Below, one piece after another: positions 53,484 to 64,000 of a stretch of DNA of 64,000 nucleotides. A model generated the notes under the pieces. It did no database searches, was not told the origin of the DNA, and was given only the letters and a program-made list of their open reading frames with translations. Origin of the DNA: Porphyra umbilicalis (lineage: Eukaryota > Rhodophyta > Bangiophyceae > Bangiales > Bangiaceae); NCBI GenBank assembly GCA_002049455.2, contig KV919076.1, positions 24,152 to 88,151 on the forward strand, given 5' to 3'. The position numbers were made by a program, and so were the translations under genes. The stretch's first letter is position 1. Each line of letters starts with the position of its first letter.

Positions 53484-54853
53484 TTGTTTTCTGCACACAT
53501 TGATTGCTTGTTGCTCTTGCTTGTGTTGGCTGTCCACACTGATTGCTTGCTGCTCTTGTAATGGGCAACCTCGGGCTGTTGTTCGCTTGCATGCCGTCGC
53601 CGTCTTGCTCTCCTTGTTTTTCTCCTTACACACTGCATGACCTGTGATGCACGCGCCGCCCAGCGAGGCGGGGGCGCAAGCCCGGCGGCATCGTGCGGTG
53701 CGCGCATCGCCAGCCGCCACGCGCGGGTGTTACAACCGGTTGGGCGCAGCGCGGGCAGCGACGTCGTGGACGCGGTTGCAGCTGCACACCGCAGGCGAGA
53801 GAAAGGAGGAGCATGGTGCAACGATGAAATGATGGATATGGGCGCCCAAGTGCAAACGGCAACAATAAACCAACAGCTACACATCTCGAGGGCACACGCA
53901 GCAGACACAGACGGCGGCAACATGCGGACCTCCGTGGCGCCACCACCCTCTTCGTACACACCATGTACAGCGACGTCGAGACGAGTCGCACTTGGTGCAA
54001 CACATAGAATACGGCCACCCTGCACACCACTCAGACCAAGAAGACAAATGAAGAGGAGGAGCGCAAAAAGAGGTAGCGAGTGGACAGCGAAAACAGCAAG
54101 ATAACGGGTCAGCGACCGCCAAAGGGAAACCCGACCGTAGCAGCGCCAAGTGGCACAAGGCATGTGTGACAAGGCTCAGCAAGCGTAGGAGGCGTTACGT
54201 AACTCACCCACCCCGAGGGGTGTTGTCAATGTAACTTCACAGTCGGTGACCGTGAATCATCAGCGCCCACACACAATCAAACACCCGCAAGGAACAAGCA
54301 AAGAACGAAAAAGTCAATCGTGCGTACCTCCTGGCTCGCAGCGCTGACGGCAGGTCGCCGCCCCCGTCGGCAAGCGGCGGTGGCGGTGGCGCGGCCGAGG
54401 CGGTCTGTCTGCGATCACGATGCCGGCGCGCCGCCATCGACGGCGACGGCCGTCACGGCAGCGCGGCTGATGACCCAAACCGCCGCACGCACCCGTGTAC
54501 TTGAGCCCCTCGGCCAGCCGATTGCGCCGGTAATCGACGTAAATCAAAGTGGCAGAGCGTCGAGATCGCGCCACCGCGGTGGAACGGAAGCGCGACACCG
54601 GCGCCCGTTGCGCTCGTGTCTGCCAGTCTCGCCCGGCGGCGCGCGCAGGCACATTGGCCGCCGTCTCGGCGTGCCCCGCCTGCCGCCACCGCGCCATTGC
54701 CCTGGAGTGCTTTTCTTGTCGTGCCGTTGACGGCCACACCGCCGCGTGCGTGTCGCCCGCTCGACCTCCCCGCAGCGGCCTCTGGCGAGCGCCGTGACGC
54801 CCCCGCCCCGCCCAGCCCCGCCGGTCGGCCGACGCGGCGAGGCCCCTCCCGCC
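53484..54853. other. Spacer upstream of the oxidoreductase gene
   Basis: Balanced composition from 53640 to 54300. A minus-strand frame beginning near 54172 has a hydrophobic stretch (LPLFALLLFICLLGLSGV) that could be a signal or membrane segment. The rest of that frame is unstructured and I do not claim a gene. GC rises from 54310 toward the oxidoreductase start. Confidence 0.4.
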
Positions 54854-56743
54854 ATGGGGGCGTCCCCCCCCACCCCCGCGGCCGTCCGCTACGCCATCCT
54901 CGGCACCGGCTTGATGGGCGTGGAGCACTTGCGCAACCTGCTGACGCTCGCCGATGACGGGGCGGGCGTGGCAGTCACCGCCCTCGCCGACCCGGAGCCG
55001 TCCTCCCTCGCCGCCGCCGCCGCCGCGTGGGCCGACCACCACGCGGCGGCGGCGGCGGCGGCGGCGCGGGGCGGCGACCGCGCCGCCACCCCGCCGCCGC
55101 CTCTGCCACCGACGTACGCGTCGGGGGCAGCACTGTACGCGGCCGGCGGCTTTGACGTCCTCGTCGTCGCGTCGCCCAACTGGACGCACGCGGCGGTGGT
55201 GGCGGCGGCGATGGCGGCGCTCCCGCCAACGACGCACCTGCTCGTGGAGAAGCCGCTGTGCACGACCGTGGGGGACTGCCGCGCCATGGTCGCCGACGCA
55301 AAGGGTGCGTCGCCGTCGGCCCGTGGGCGCCATGCGCGGGTGGTGCCCCGTGATGGGGGATGCCCCACCCGCGCCGCGGTGGGTGGGGGTGTGTCGGTTG
55401 TGTATTGTGCTTTTGCTGTTTGCTAACGGTGCGCCGCGCTGTCTCGTTGTCGTGGCTCGCTCATTTCTTTTGTCGTGCCGTGCTTTGTTTTTGGCTCGCA
55501 AAGCGCGCCCCGGTGTGGCCCGCTGCGGATGGCAGCCCGCGGGTGGACGGGCGTGTTGTGGAACGCCCTCGAGTACCGCTACATGCCGGCGGTGGCGGAG
55601 GTGCTCCGCCGCTGCTGGGGCGGCGCCGTTGGGGGGGTCGTGATGGCGGCCCTGCGGGAGCACCGGTTCCCATTTTTGGAAAAGGTCGGCGGGTGGAACC
55701 GGTTCAACTGCTGGAGCGGGGGGACGCTTGTGGAGGTACGTGGTCGCGGCGGCGGCGGCAGGGGGTCGTGCTGTTGGGTGAGCTCGAGAGCGAAGGCGGG
55801 GGCAGAGTGACGTGGACTGTCCGTCAGAGGGCTGATTGCGTTGCTCGGAAGCGGCGTCTGGGTACACAATTTCCGCTGCGCTTTGCCTCCTATGCTGTCG
55901 TTGCCCACCGCTGATACGTCGTCTTTGTTTGCCTCTGTGTTGTCTACGTCTTGCCGTTTTGTACCCTTCTTCGGACATCTGGACTTGCGCAACGCGCCTC
56001 TCCCGCTGCCCCGCCCTTCCACTTGGCCGTCGCGATGCGTTATCCCCTCTCGCGCACTCCCCCTCTTTCTACCGCCACAGAAATGTTGCCACTTCTTCAA
56101 CCTCTTGAATCTTCTCCACGCCCCGGCGCGCCCAACGACCATCATGGCCAGCGCCTCGCAGTCGGTCAACCACCTGGACGAGTCGCACCCAACCCCCCCT
56201 GGGGTGGGCACTGACGCCCTGACGTCTACGCCCGACATTCTCGACAATGCGCTCGTCATTATCAACTATGGGCCGAGCGCGCGCGCGTCGCTCGACCTGT
56301 GCATGTTTGCCGATGCGTCTGCCCACCAGGAAGAGCTGTCGGTTGTTGGCGGGCGGGGAAAACTCGAAGCCCTCCTCCCGCAAAACACCCTCCGCTCGGG
56401 CGTGCGCGGCGTGCACGCCGTCGGGGCCGTGGCGACCGAGCGCGTCGTCGACCCGGTGGTCAAGTTTGACGGCTACCACTATGGCAGCAGCTACCGGCAA
56501 CACGTCGAGTTCCTCGCAGCCGTGCGGGGGGGGGGCGTGGCCGGGCCAGGCGCGTTGGGGGGGGTGGTTGGTTTCTCCGAGGGACTCCTCGCGGTCGCCA
56601 TGGGCGTCGCCGCGCAGGAGAGCGTGCGCCGAGGGGGGGCCCCCGTGGCGCTGACCGAATTCGTTAGCGAAGTGGAGGTTGAAGCCGGCATGGCGGCCTC
56701 GGCCCGCGCCGCCCAGGCGGCGGCGGCGGCCGCAACGCAGTGA
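54854..56743 (+). CDS. Gfo/Idh/MocA family NAD(P)-dependent oxidoreductase, three exons
   Basis: Exons 54854-55304, 55536-55735 and 56081-56743; 1314 nt, 437 residues. Donors are GTGCGT and GTACGT, acceptors GGCAG and CCACAG; phases 1 and 0 join cleanly. The Rossmann motif GTGLMG is near residue 18 (AILGTGLMGVEHLRNLL), followed by VVASPNWTHAAVV and the EKP motif (LLVEKPLCTT). The domain continues across intron 1 as WNALEYRYMPAV and across intron 2 as TLVE then KCCHFFNLLNLL. Later come NHLDESH, PDILDNALVIINYG, LDLCMFADAS, EELSVVGGRGKLEALLPQ and FDGYHYGSSYRQHVEFL, then an Ala-rich end. Family members oxidise or reduce sugars, inositols and similar polyols. The substrate is not predictable, but the CCHFF and LDLCMF blocks mark a distinct subfamily. 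An Ala-rich insert (AAAAAAARGG) follows the first beta-alpha unit. No frame problem is seen here. Confidence 0.93.
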
Positions 56744-58369
56744 ATCAAGAGGCTCGGCGGGGCAGGTCGCCAGAAATAGATGGGAAGCTGGACCAAATTG
56801 GATTGGATGCGGGGGGGGGGGGGCGAACTGGAAACGCAGGCACACGGGGCGGAGATCGAGTACGGGCTCGTGCCACCTTGACGCACCGCGGCGGTCCGCC
56901 ACTGACCCGTCGAGTGCTGTTGGTACGACCGCCCAGAGGGGTCATCCGCAAGATGAGGGCAATCTGTGGTGCTAACCGACGTCATGTTTTGCCGCGGCCC
57001 CCGTCTCTGCATGCTGCGTGCGTGTTTTTCGGAGCAGGTCGCTAGAGTTCTTTTGCCGCCGAGTGCGGGCGCGTCTGTTTGGTGGTCGTTTCGGCTGGGG
57101 CACGTTGGCCACCGGCTACAAGTGACCGACTGTAGTGGGGCACTCGGGAGGGCTCTCTTTGCATCCACGCCTTCCGCAGTTTACGCATGCCTGGTGGACG
57201 GCTCTGGTGCGGCCTCGCTCCGGCCCTGTCGCCAGGGTGATCACTGACGCCACGCCGGTGCATCTGGTGGTACCGATCTCTTCCCCCTTCCCTTTGGCAG
57301 GCGGTGCTCGAGTCGGTGGCGGAGCTGGCGACCGCTCTCCAAGCCATTCCCATCCCCACCGAGGGCACGTACATCACCTTCAAGGCGCGCCTTGAAGCCA
57401 CCCGCCGCGGGTGGCGGCACGCACGAGGCGCTCGTGTCGGTGCGGTCGGTCGCGTCTGTCGGTGCCGACGAGCGACCAAATTTGGTTGGCTGATCCCTCG
57501 GCCTCATCAGTGTCCCGAGAGCACGACGCGCGGGACGGCGCGAGTCTTGCCGTCAGTGCGGGCGGACAGACACAACGCGCGTGCGTGCATACACTCGGCC
57601 GTGCCTGTGCATTGCACGGGCTCCCATGGCCGCAAGTCACTGTCCTATTGTCTCCCCTTTCCACCCTTCACCATGCCCTACCATCAGCTGAGCATGACGC
57701 CCAGGGCCATACGTGCCCGCCGGCGATGGGCGGAGGAGAGGGCTGTACAGGAGGCGGAAGATACCGCGGCCACCGCCGCCGCTGCCGCCTCTGCCGCCGC
57801 CGCCTCCGTCGCCGCCGAGTGCGGCGTTTGTCTCAACACTGCTCCGCCACTCGCTTCTGTCTGGCTTGCTCCCCGCTTCGGCGCGTTTGCTCCTCGGGGC
57901 CCCCATGTAGGTGGCCCGCCCAGAGAGCATGGGGCGGCCATCCCGGGGCGTGGGGCGGCCATCCCGGGGCGTGGGACGGCCATCCCGGGGCGTGGGTCGG
58001 CCATCCCGGGGCGTGGGACGGTCACCCCGGAGCGTGGGGCGCCTCAAGCACAGGTTCCGCCGCTGGATGTCCGCCGTGTGGACGACGGCAGCCGGCCAAA
58101 CGACCGGTCAAGAGAAGGGGGGCATCGAGTGCACGGGATACAACGGATCGGTCGTTTTTTGCACCCACTCCCGCCTCGACCGGATGCGCACGCGCAAATA
58201 GGAACGCACACACGCAAATAGGAACGCACAGGAGAGAGAAAATGAACCACTATAAACACCTCGAGGTGGACAACCCAAGCCGACCTCAACGGATGCACCC
58301 AACAAATACAAGCAAGTAAGAACAAAGCGAAAATACCCAAGAAATAAATAAGCCGGCATAGGCGGGCAC
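56744..58369. other. Spacer with orphan exon-like segment and tandem repeats
   Basis: Near 57300 a tttggcag acceptor precedes an open stretch reading AVLESVAELATALQAIPIPT, which looks like an exon, but no partner exon is apparent. An ATG at 57673 opens a 182-codon plus-strand frame (MPYHQLSMTPRAIRARRRWA...) that runs through the 21-bp tandem repeats to 58221. It shows no domain and I do not call it a gene. A strong minus-strand splice donor (GTGAGT) abuts the end of the next gene at 58370. Confidence 0.4.
57935..58039. repeat. 21-bp tandem repeat, five units
   Basis: Units start at 57935, 57956, 57977, 57998 and 58019, with consensus cggccatcccggggcgtggg plus one variable base. The last unit is diverged. 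They are adjacent with no spacers, so this is a minisatellite. Confidence 0.9.
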
Positions 58370-59391
58370 TCACGCCTTGTCCGCGACGGAACGAACCTTG
58401 CGGGTCAAGGCCACTACCGGCGTCGGTGACCGCTTCCCCTCTCCCCGGGGCGTCCGTCGACCGATGGGGAGGAGTTTGGCGAGCCGCTCCGTCGCGGCTG
58501 CCGCTTGCCGCCGTGGCGGCGGCGGCGGCGGCCGGGCCTCGACGGTCGGGGGCACGCACGCCGTCGCCGCTTTGGCAGCGGCCAGCGTGGTGGCGGCTGG
58601 TGGCCGTGACGCCACCGGAGCCGCCGGCGCGTCCCCGCCACTGCTGCACGTGTCACTCCCGTCGGCCCCTCCCCCCCCAGGCGGCGGTCCAGGTACTGCT
58701 GCTGCCGCCGGTGGTTGGCCTCGAGCATCGTGTTGTACAGCACCGTCGACGCGGCGGCGGGCGCGCCGTAGCCCGCCCCCGCCGCCAGCCGGCGGCGCGC
58801 AAAGTGGCGGGCCACCCGGTAGCGCGCCTCGACGGCCCCCGCCGCCGCGACGTTGCGGCGGTGGGTGGCTTGCCGCGCCTGCGAGTGTTTGACGAGCCGC
58901 GTCAGCTGCTTGGGCGTCAAGTAGCCGGTGGCGTCCATGGCCACGCCGGGGTCTCCCAGGAGGGCAGCCGGGAGGACTACCTCCTCCGCTTCGGTGCCGC
59001 TGTCGGATGCTGAGGACGCGGTCGAGCCGCAGGAGCTGGAGGGGGGGGAAACGCCGCCGGGGAGGCGGCGGTGGACCACCCGTCGGTGCGACCGGGGTGT
59101 TGCCGCCGCCGCGGCGGCCGCCGCCGCCGCCGCTGCCGACGAGGACGACGCGGTGCTGCGGGTGGGGTGCGTGAACGGGCCGTCGTAGCTGCGGTCGTCG
59201 GCCGCCGGCGCGTCGGCCGCTGCTGTGTCCGCGCCGTGGGGCGCTTCGCCGGTCGAACCGGCGCGGCGGGTGCACATGCCCCGTCGCCGCAGCTGCAGCA
59301 GCAGGAGGGACGATAGCTCGTCTTCGTCGTCAAACGATTGGAGTAGGGCGGGCACGCCGCGGGGCACCCGCGGGCCGACCATCGCTGCCAT
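58370..59391 (-). CDS. Unidentified protein with Ser/Ala-rich tract; 3' end may be spliced
   Basis: ATG at 59391 (MAAMVGPRVPRGVPALLQSF) leads to an acidic start (DDEDELSSLLLLQLRRRGMC), a Ser/Ala run, and a conserved-looking helical block (YLTPKQLTRLVKHSQARQAT, EARYRVARHFARRR, STVLYNTMLEANHRRQQQYL). At the eight-C run 58671-58678 (plus strand) the frame must shift by one base to continue as SDTCSSGGDAPAAP and then AATERLAKLLPIGRRTPRGE and VALTRKVRSVADKA, stopping at 58370. The stop TGA overlaps a perfect donor (GC|GTGAGT). The gene may therefore continue through an intron toward lower coordinates and this may be only the first exon. Family unknown. The basic helical block suggests nucleic-acid or protein binding, but that is a guess. 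About 340 residues as written. Confidence 0.5.
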
Positions 59392-62300
59392 GGGGAGGGT
59401 GCGGAAGGGGGGGCGGGCCGGTCGTAAAAATGGTGGACGCGCAAACGTGGATGAAGTGCACGCCCCGTCCGCCCGTGCCGTGCTCCAGAAAGAATGGGGA
59501 TGACGCGCACGCCAGAGCAGCGCCACAACAACCGTGCAGGCCGTCGGGGGTGGTGCCGTCGGGAAAGTGGCGCGATGGGGGGTGGGGGCAAGCTCGCGGT
59601 GGTCGTCGCAGCGGCGGAGACCGGCGGCGTGAAGGGCGGCGTGGCGGGCGGGGGCCACGTCAAGGACGCACACGGGCGGCGAGGGGCGGTCGTCGGGCGG
59701 GTGGTGGCACACACACGTGCGTCGTCGCCGGCGGGAGGCGGGTCGGAAGGTCTGGGGGGCGCCCACGTACGCTGCAGAGGGGGATGGGGGCATGTGCACC
59801 GGCGCAGGCCAAGGGGGGTCTTTTAGGGGCCCCTTGTTTGCCCACACCCCGCCCGTCGCCTGTGCCCCACCGCCCCACGGGCGCGGCGGCCAGCCAACCA
59901 ACGGGGCACGCGCCCCGGCGGCGCCCACGAGCGCGTCTCGAGGCCGCGCCCCGCCACCCCACAGAGACACCATGGCGTGGCCGGTGTACCCCTGAAAGCG
60001 GGGGGTGCGGCAGCACGGTCCCGCGAGGCGCGGCAACGACCCGTCGCTCACACTGTGCACAATGCGCGGCAAGCGGAATACGGCAGGCGTGCCGCGCACG
60101 CTCGCACAAGCCCCTCTGGGAGGGGTCGTTGTCGGGGCAGACCCCCGTTCCCGCACACTCGTGCGCTTCCTGGGACGAGACTGCGCCAACGAACGGCCGC
60201 CGCCGGGGTTCGTAAACGCGGCGGGCCTACCCTCCACGCACCACGGGCGGCTTGACGACGGTCGCGCAAGGTGGGGCAACGCCCACCCGTGGCGTGAGAG
60301 GTTGGGGGGGGGAGAGCGGTGGCCAAGGACTCGCAGGGGGGGGGCACCCATGTCCTAAATTGGCACACCGCCAGCACGACTGTGCTCGGCGCGCGCGAGA
60401 CTGGGGTGGGGGGGGCGGGTGGCGACGACTGATTCTGACAGTAGCGGGGCCCGAGAGAGGGTTGGTCGCCAGGCCACCGTCACCGGCCGGGTCAGGCTGG
60501 CGGCTGCAAGCCGCTGTGCGAATGACACAAACAGTACCCCCAAACGTGCCACGCCGGCGCCGAGCCGTCTCTTTTGGGTTTCCCAGTATGCTCAATATAA
60601 ATCGAAATATGCCCTTATAGCTCAGGATTGTTTTCGTGTGTGAGAGCTGACGGCCAGCGGGGGAGGGAGAGCAGAGGGCTGAAGCAGTGCTACGGCGCCT
60701 CCCACAGCGGGGCGGTTTCGCAAACGTTGTCGTGGCTGTCAGAAAACGCACAACGGATGGCGGGGTTGGTCTGTTCCGTTTTTCTTGTTTACCCACCAGC
60801 AGTCTGATGCGTTCTTGTCGAATGCGTGGCCCTGATTACAGCGTCACCGGAGTGAGCCTGCGCCAGGACCCCGAATGGGCATGTGAATGGAGATCAGCTG
60901 TGCACCAGAGCGGCCTCTGTGCACCAATGTTGGGCGACGGTTGGACTGGAGTAGGATCAGAACAGCTGGCCGCTTAGCTGATGCATTCTGTCCAGCGCTG
61001 GCTCGCTACCGCAATCAGCATTGCCCATCCGTTTCGAGGTGATGTAGGGAGCCAGTTCGACCACACGCCAAGGACAGCATGGTGAAGATGGCCGTTGTTG
61101 TGACTTCGCCGCCTCTTTTCTCCAGTACCACGCTTCAGTGTGACGCATCGGCAGTGAGCGACCTCGCATGGCGTCTCCACGGTTCGTCGTTGCGCTCCGC
61201 TCTCAGTCTATGGCCGTCGCATGCCGACAGCTGCAAAGAAGAATGGGCCTACAACGAAAGGGGGGTTGAGTCAATGGAATGGAACAGCCGTTCAGTGTGT
61301 TCCCGACACAAACATGAAGCAGAAGATGTTATCTGGCGAGAAGACAGGAAGTAGCACCCTTTGGAGACGATTGAGACAGCTTGTTGTGTCATTTCACACA
61401 TAAAAAGGGGGCTCAAGACCCCTATCGCGCGGAGTAAGGCCCATGTGCCAACAGTGGAGATGACGAGGCCGCCAAAACATTCGTGCTGCCCTGAACAAAA
61501 GAAGAGTGGAGCGTCATCGCGTGCCGCCAGCTGCACTGCAATAGATCGGACAACGTTTTCCGGAACGATAGTGGTTTCCCCGACCTTTCGGGCGACGGTT
61601 CTGCATCTGTGGCACCCGGCAATCCAACGAGGTGGGATTGGACCACTCCCCACCCCAGTGCCCGTGCTCGTGTGAGCAGGACGCCCAGCTGGGCCGATTG
61701 GAGCTCCGCACACTGCTGCGACATCCGAGGCATGAGGCCCGTTCAGGTTGACCTCGTGTGAGTTTACGCGCCTCCGGACGGGTCTAAAAATACACCCCTT
61801 GCAGTCTCACGTGCGCTCAGTTGTTGTTGGGCCCCTAGCCCTGAACGGCCACTGTATGAAGCGGTCGAGCTCAACCCACCAAACTGGTGCCGCGGACCCC
61901 GACGGCCGGTCGGATGCGTCCCATTTACGTCACGGTCCCCGGCTGTTGTGGGCACAGCCGGGGGTGAAATGGGGGCCGTGTCTGGGATCCGCACTGTTAG
62001 GAGGCCCGGCAGAGCCGCTCGACGTTGGAACGTGGTCGACAAGCGCCTTTGGTCCGCTTTTCCTTGTGGCTGTTCGTGGAGGTGGAATGAGCCCCGCCCG
62101 GACAGTGAAAGTGGGACGGCAGCCACGTCACGCAGTGGCCTCACAAGAAGGATACTGGGCAGTGGACATGCGCGTCGGAGCGCTTGCACATGACATGGGA
62201 CTCAAGCGACAGCAAGTTCTATAACTACCAGCGTCAGTCTGGATACTTAATAGCGGGCCAGGACCCCTGCACCGCCCAACCGCACCGCACCCCCGGGGGT

Positions 62301-62772
62301 CAGTTCTTAACTGGGGCCCCAGTTAAGAACGCCCCAGAGCGGTCTTCTGGATTTTCGACCGATCCATGGCACCTGATTGGACTGCATAGCATTCGGACAG
62401 GGGTGTTCAGTCAACGAGATCTGAAATGAGGTTCTTTCACGATTTGGAGTGCTGCACCCTCCTCCAACCTTCCTGAGGGCCCTTTTTTGGTCGTTACTCA
62501 ACTAATAGTTTGATCCCAAACTCGTTTTTTTTCTAGCACCACCTTCACCTTGTTTCCCGACTTTGCGCGTTGCCATCCCTCGCTTTGTATGTCAAGCACG
62601 TCTACGGCACCAACGTCTCCCCGGTGCGTTCCCCTCTTGCGTACAAAAATTTAGTGCTACAAACGTCCCCCCGTGCGGCGCCAGCAGTATGTGCTGAGCT
62701 CCTCGCCGACGGCCACCGCGGCGTCGAAGGGCAGCTGTGGCGGCGTCAACCTCCATGCCGCAAGCCACCCGC
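59392..62772. other. Long spacer, no gene recognised
   Basis: 59.4-60.4 kb is GC-rich with compositional frames and should include the promoter of the minus-strand gene. From 60.55 kb to 62.77 kb base composition is balanced, with short unrelated open frames on both strands, consistent with old mobile DNA. A perfect 28-nt palindrome lies at 62303-62330. I found no transposase motif or long inverted repeat. Confidence 0.45.
62303..62330. repeat. Perfect 28-nt palindrome
   Basis: GTTCTTAACTGGGG followed directly by its complement. The string cagttaag also occurs near 33606 and, complemented, near 63632, so this may be part of a dispersed repeat end. Confidence 0.85.
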
Positions 62773-62914
62773 CTCTACAGCCGTTCGCCCAAAAATCCCG
62801 CACTCCAACTGTTGCAAAATAGTTCCAAATCGCCCTCTGCGGGGTCGTAGAGGCCGATTTGGCACTCTTTTGCAACTGTTGGAGTGCGGAGTTTTTGGGA
62901 GAACGGCTGTAGAG
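62773..62914. repeat. 142-bp foldback (MITE-like) repeat, copy 2
   Basis: Arms of about 60 bases pair with few mismatches: CTCTACAGCCGTTCGCCCAA at the left, its near-complement ending CGGCTGTAGAG at the right. The short centre reads cctctgcggggtcgtagagg. It is the same family as 13428-13566, in opposite orientation and better preserved. No coding capacity. Confidence 0.85.
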
Positions 62915-64000
62915 TGCGGCATCCTCTCCTATCGTTGTGTCCTTCCAACCCAAAGCACCCTCCGCGAAGCCCGCACGCCTCGCCGTCGCTCCTGTCGCTT
63001 CCCGTGGGGGGGGGTGTAGGGAGAGAGAGGGCCAGGACAGGCGACGCACGAAAATGAAAGGGGAGTGAGGGCAAAGAGCAGTAGCCTCCACTCCATACCA
63101 ACCCCATGGCACGTCCACAATTCAAAGTGAGCGATATTGAGGCAGGAGAAGGCGTCGTCAGTATCGTGCTGTGTTGGGCGCGGTCAGCGGGGCCCAAAGC
63201 ATGCGACAACAATTGTAGACCTGTGGTCAACAGGACCACCCACTCAGTGCGGTCACAATGGTGCAGGTGGCGTCCAAAAACTCTCATCGCCTCACGCCGC
63301 CTCACGGGGATCTATGAAAACATGCATCATCCCAGCAAAAAAGCGTGACAAGCGCGACGAATCATGAGCAACACTCGTTGGTAAAGGAGGAGGATCTGTG
63401 CAACCACACAGAAGGAAGGGGGGGGGTCGAAACCACTTGCACGGTCGAGTGGCGGGGTGGTGGGTACGTAGGCACCGGCATGGGTGTGTAGCCAGTAGGG
63501 GCCGTGATGACGCGAGGAGCGTCGTCGGAGCAGATGAGCGCATGGACCCTCTCTGGGGAGGGGGGGTGCACGTATTTTGATGGAAAATTGACTACCATTT
63601 TTCATAGGTTTCAGAGCCAAAAGACGCCCCTTAACTGGGGGTGACCGAGAGCGCCGTCCGCTCATCATCCCCCACCCCTACCTCAAGGAAAGGCCGCGGG
63701 CGACGGCTCCGACTCGGGGCCGTCGCCAGCGGGTTTTTCCTGCTCATAGAGGCACCGCGGGCAGTGCCGTGTCGGGGCCCCCGACACGGCACTGCCCGCG
63801 GTGCCTCTATGAGCGGGCCCTCGGGGTGGCCAACCGACCAGTGACGGTGCCCTCAAGCCAAAGGAGGTCGGACCGCTTCCGCCCGCGCTCGTCGCTCCCA
63901 GCCGGGCACCGCCGGTATCTCTCTGGCTTGAGGGGCTGGCCCTGACCTTGGTCGCCCCCCGCAGTCAGGGTCTGGGGGCGGCGCGCGCGCGGCGGACCCC
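62915..64000. other. Spacer to window end
   Basis: Mostly balanced composition, then GC-rich after 63650. No gene is recognised. It holds the perfect palindrome at 63742-63814. Confidence 0.45.
63742..63814. repeat. Perfect 73-nt palindrome
   Basis: Thirty-six-base arms around a single central C with no mismatch; the left arm starts GCTCATAGAGGCACCGCGGG. Such identity in long arms means either very recent formation or an assembly or cloning foldback. Confidence 0.92.

Noticed and set aside
50241..53720. A minus-strand open frame of more than 1100 codons
   Set aside because: It runs antisense through the Kelch-Hint exon and a GC-extreme tract; Arg/Pro/Ala composition only, no domain. Long frames are expected where stops are rare.
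53030..54172. A minus-strand gene with a hydrophobic N-terminus near 54172
   Set aside because: The hydrophobic segment is plausible, but what follows is a run-on into low-complexity repeats with no motif or splice support.
57935..58039. CRISPR-like array
   Set aside because: The 21-bp units are contiguous with no spacers. It is a minisatellite; the 24-bp array at 50428 is likewise a coding tandem repeat.
57673..58221. A 182-codon plus-strand gene through the minisatellite
   Set aside because: No domain, repeat-derived AIPGRG peptides make up the middle, and the opposite strand has a competing gene end with a splice donor.
1..64000. tRNA, rRNA or other structural RNA genes
   Set aside because: I looked for T-arm-like gttcgaatc strings and long conserved rRNA blocks and found none that fold properly. 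A tRNAscan or Rfam search could overturn this.

Overview
This is GC-rich nuclear DNA from a photosynthetic eukaryote. A red alga of the Porphyra/Pyropia type is my best guess, but that is inference from style and not a proven identity. Reasons: introns are few (0-2 per gene, GT-AG); proteins are rich in Ala, Gly and Pro; a DUF4336 protein has a plastid-type leader; host genes are ordinary eukaryotic housekeeping genes; mobile DNA fills the spaces between them. I saw no rRNA, tRNA or CRISPR array.

Layout. 2.2-12.1 kb: F-box protein (-), mitochondrial m-AAA protease (-), and divergent SEC24 (+). 12.85-16.0 kb: a 3.1-kb element with 39-bp terminal inverted repeats. 16.6-19.9 kb: a secreted Cys-rich protein (+) and a PA-clan peptidase-like protein (+). 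20.7-27.6 kb: a decayed Ty1/copia retrotransposon (-). 28.0-35.9 kb: a PIF/Harbinger gene pair, a transposase (+) facing a Myb/SANT-like gene (-). A second 4.6-kb element with a TTA target duplication sits inside an intron of the Myb gene. 38-40.2 kb: a CENP-B/pogo-type DNA-binding protein lacking the DDE domain (-) and a 390-bp hAT-type MITE with a perfect 8-bp target duplication. 41.5-45.3 kb: TRAPPC13 (-) divergent from a DUF4336 plastid protein (+). 45.8-46.1 kb: a tiny secreted poly-aspartate protein (-). 48.9-51.3 kb: a secreted Kelch-Hint (hedgehog-like autoprocessing) protein (+). 54.9-56.7 kb: a three-exon Gfo/Idh/MocA oxidoreductase (+). 58.4-59.4 kb: an unidentified gene (-). The remainder is repeat-rich spacer.

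Two themes run through the window. First, several conserved genes (m-AAA protease, PA peptidase, TRAPPC13, DUF4336, Kelch-Hint, and the gene at 58.4 kb) change reading frame exactly at runs of 7 or more C/G. This looks like homopolymer length error in the assembly, not gene death. Second, the spacers are unusually rich in foldback DNA: near-perfect palindromes of 69-94 nt, a two-copy 140-bp foldback family, and several transposon termini. The most striking protein is the Kelch-Hint fusion. The clearest genome-history result is the element nested in an intron of another element's Myb gene.
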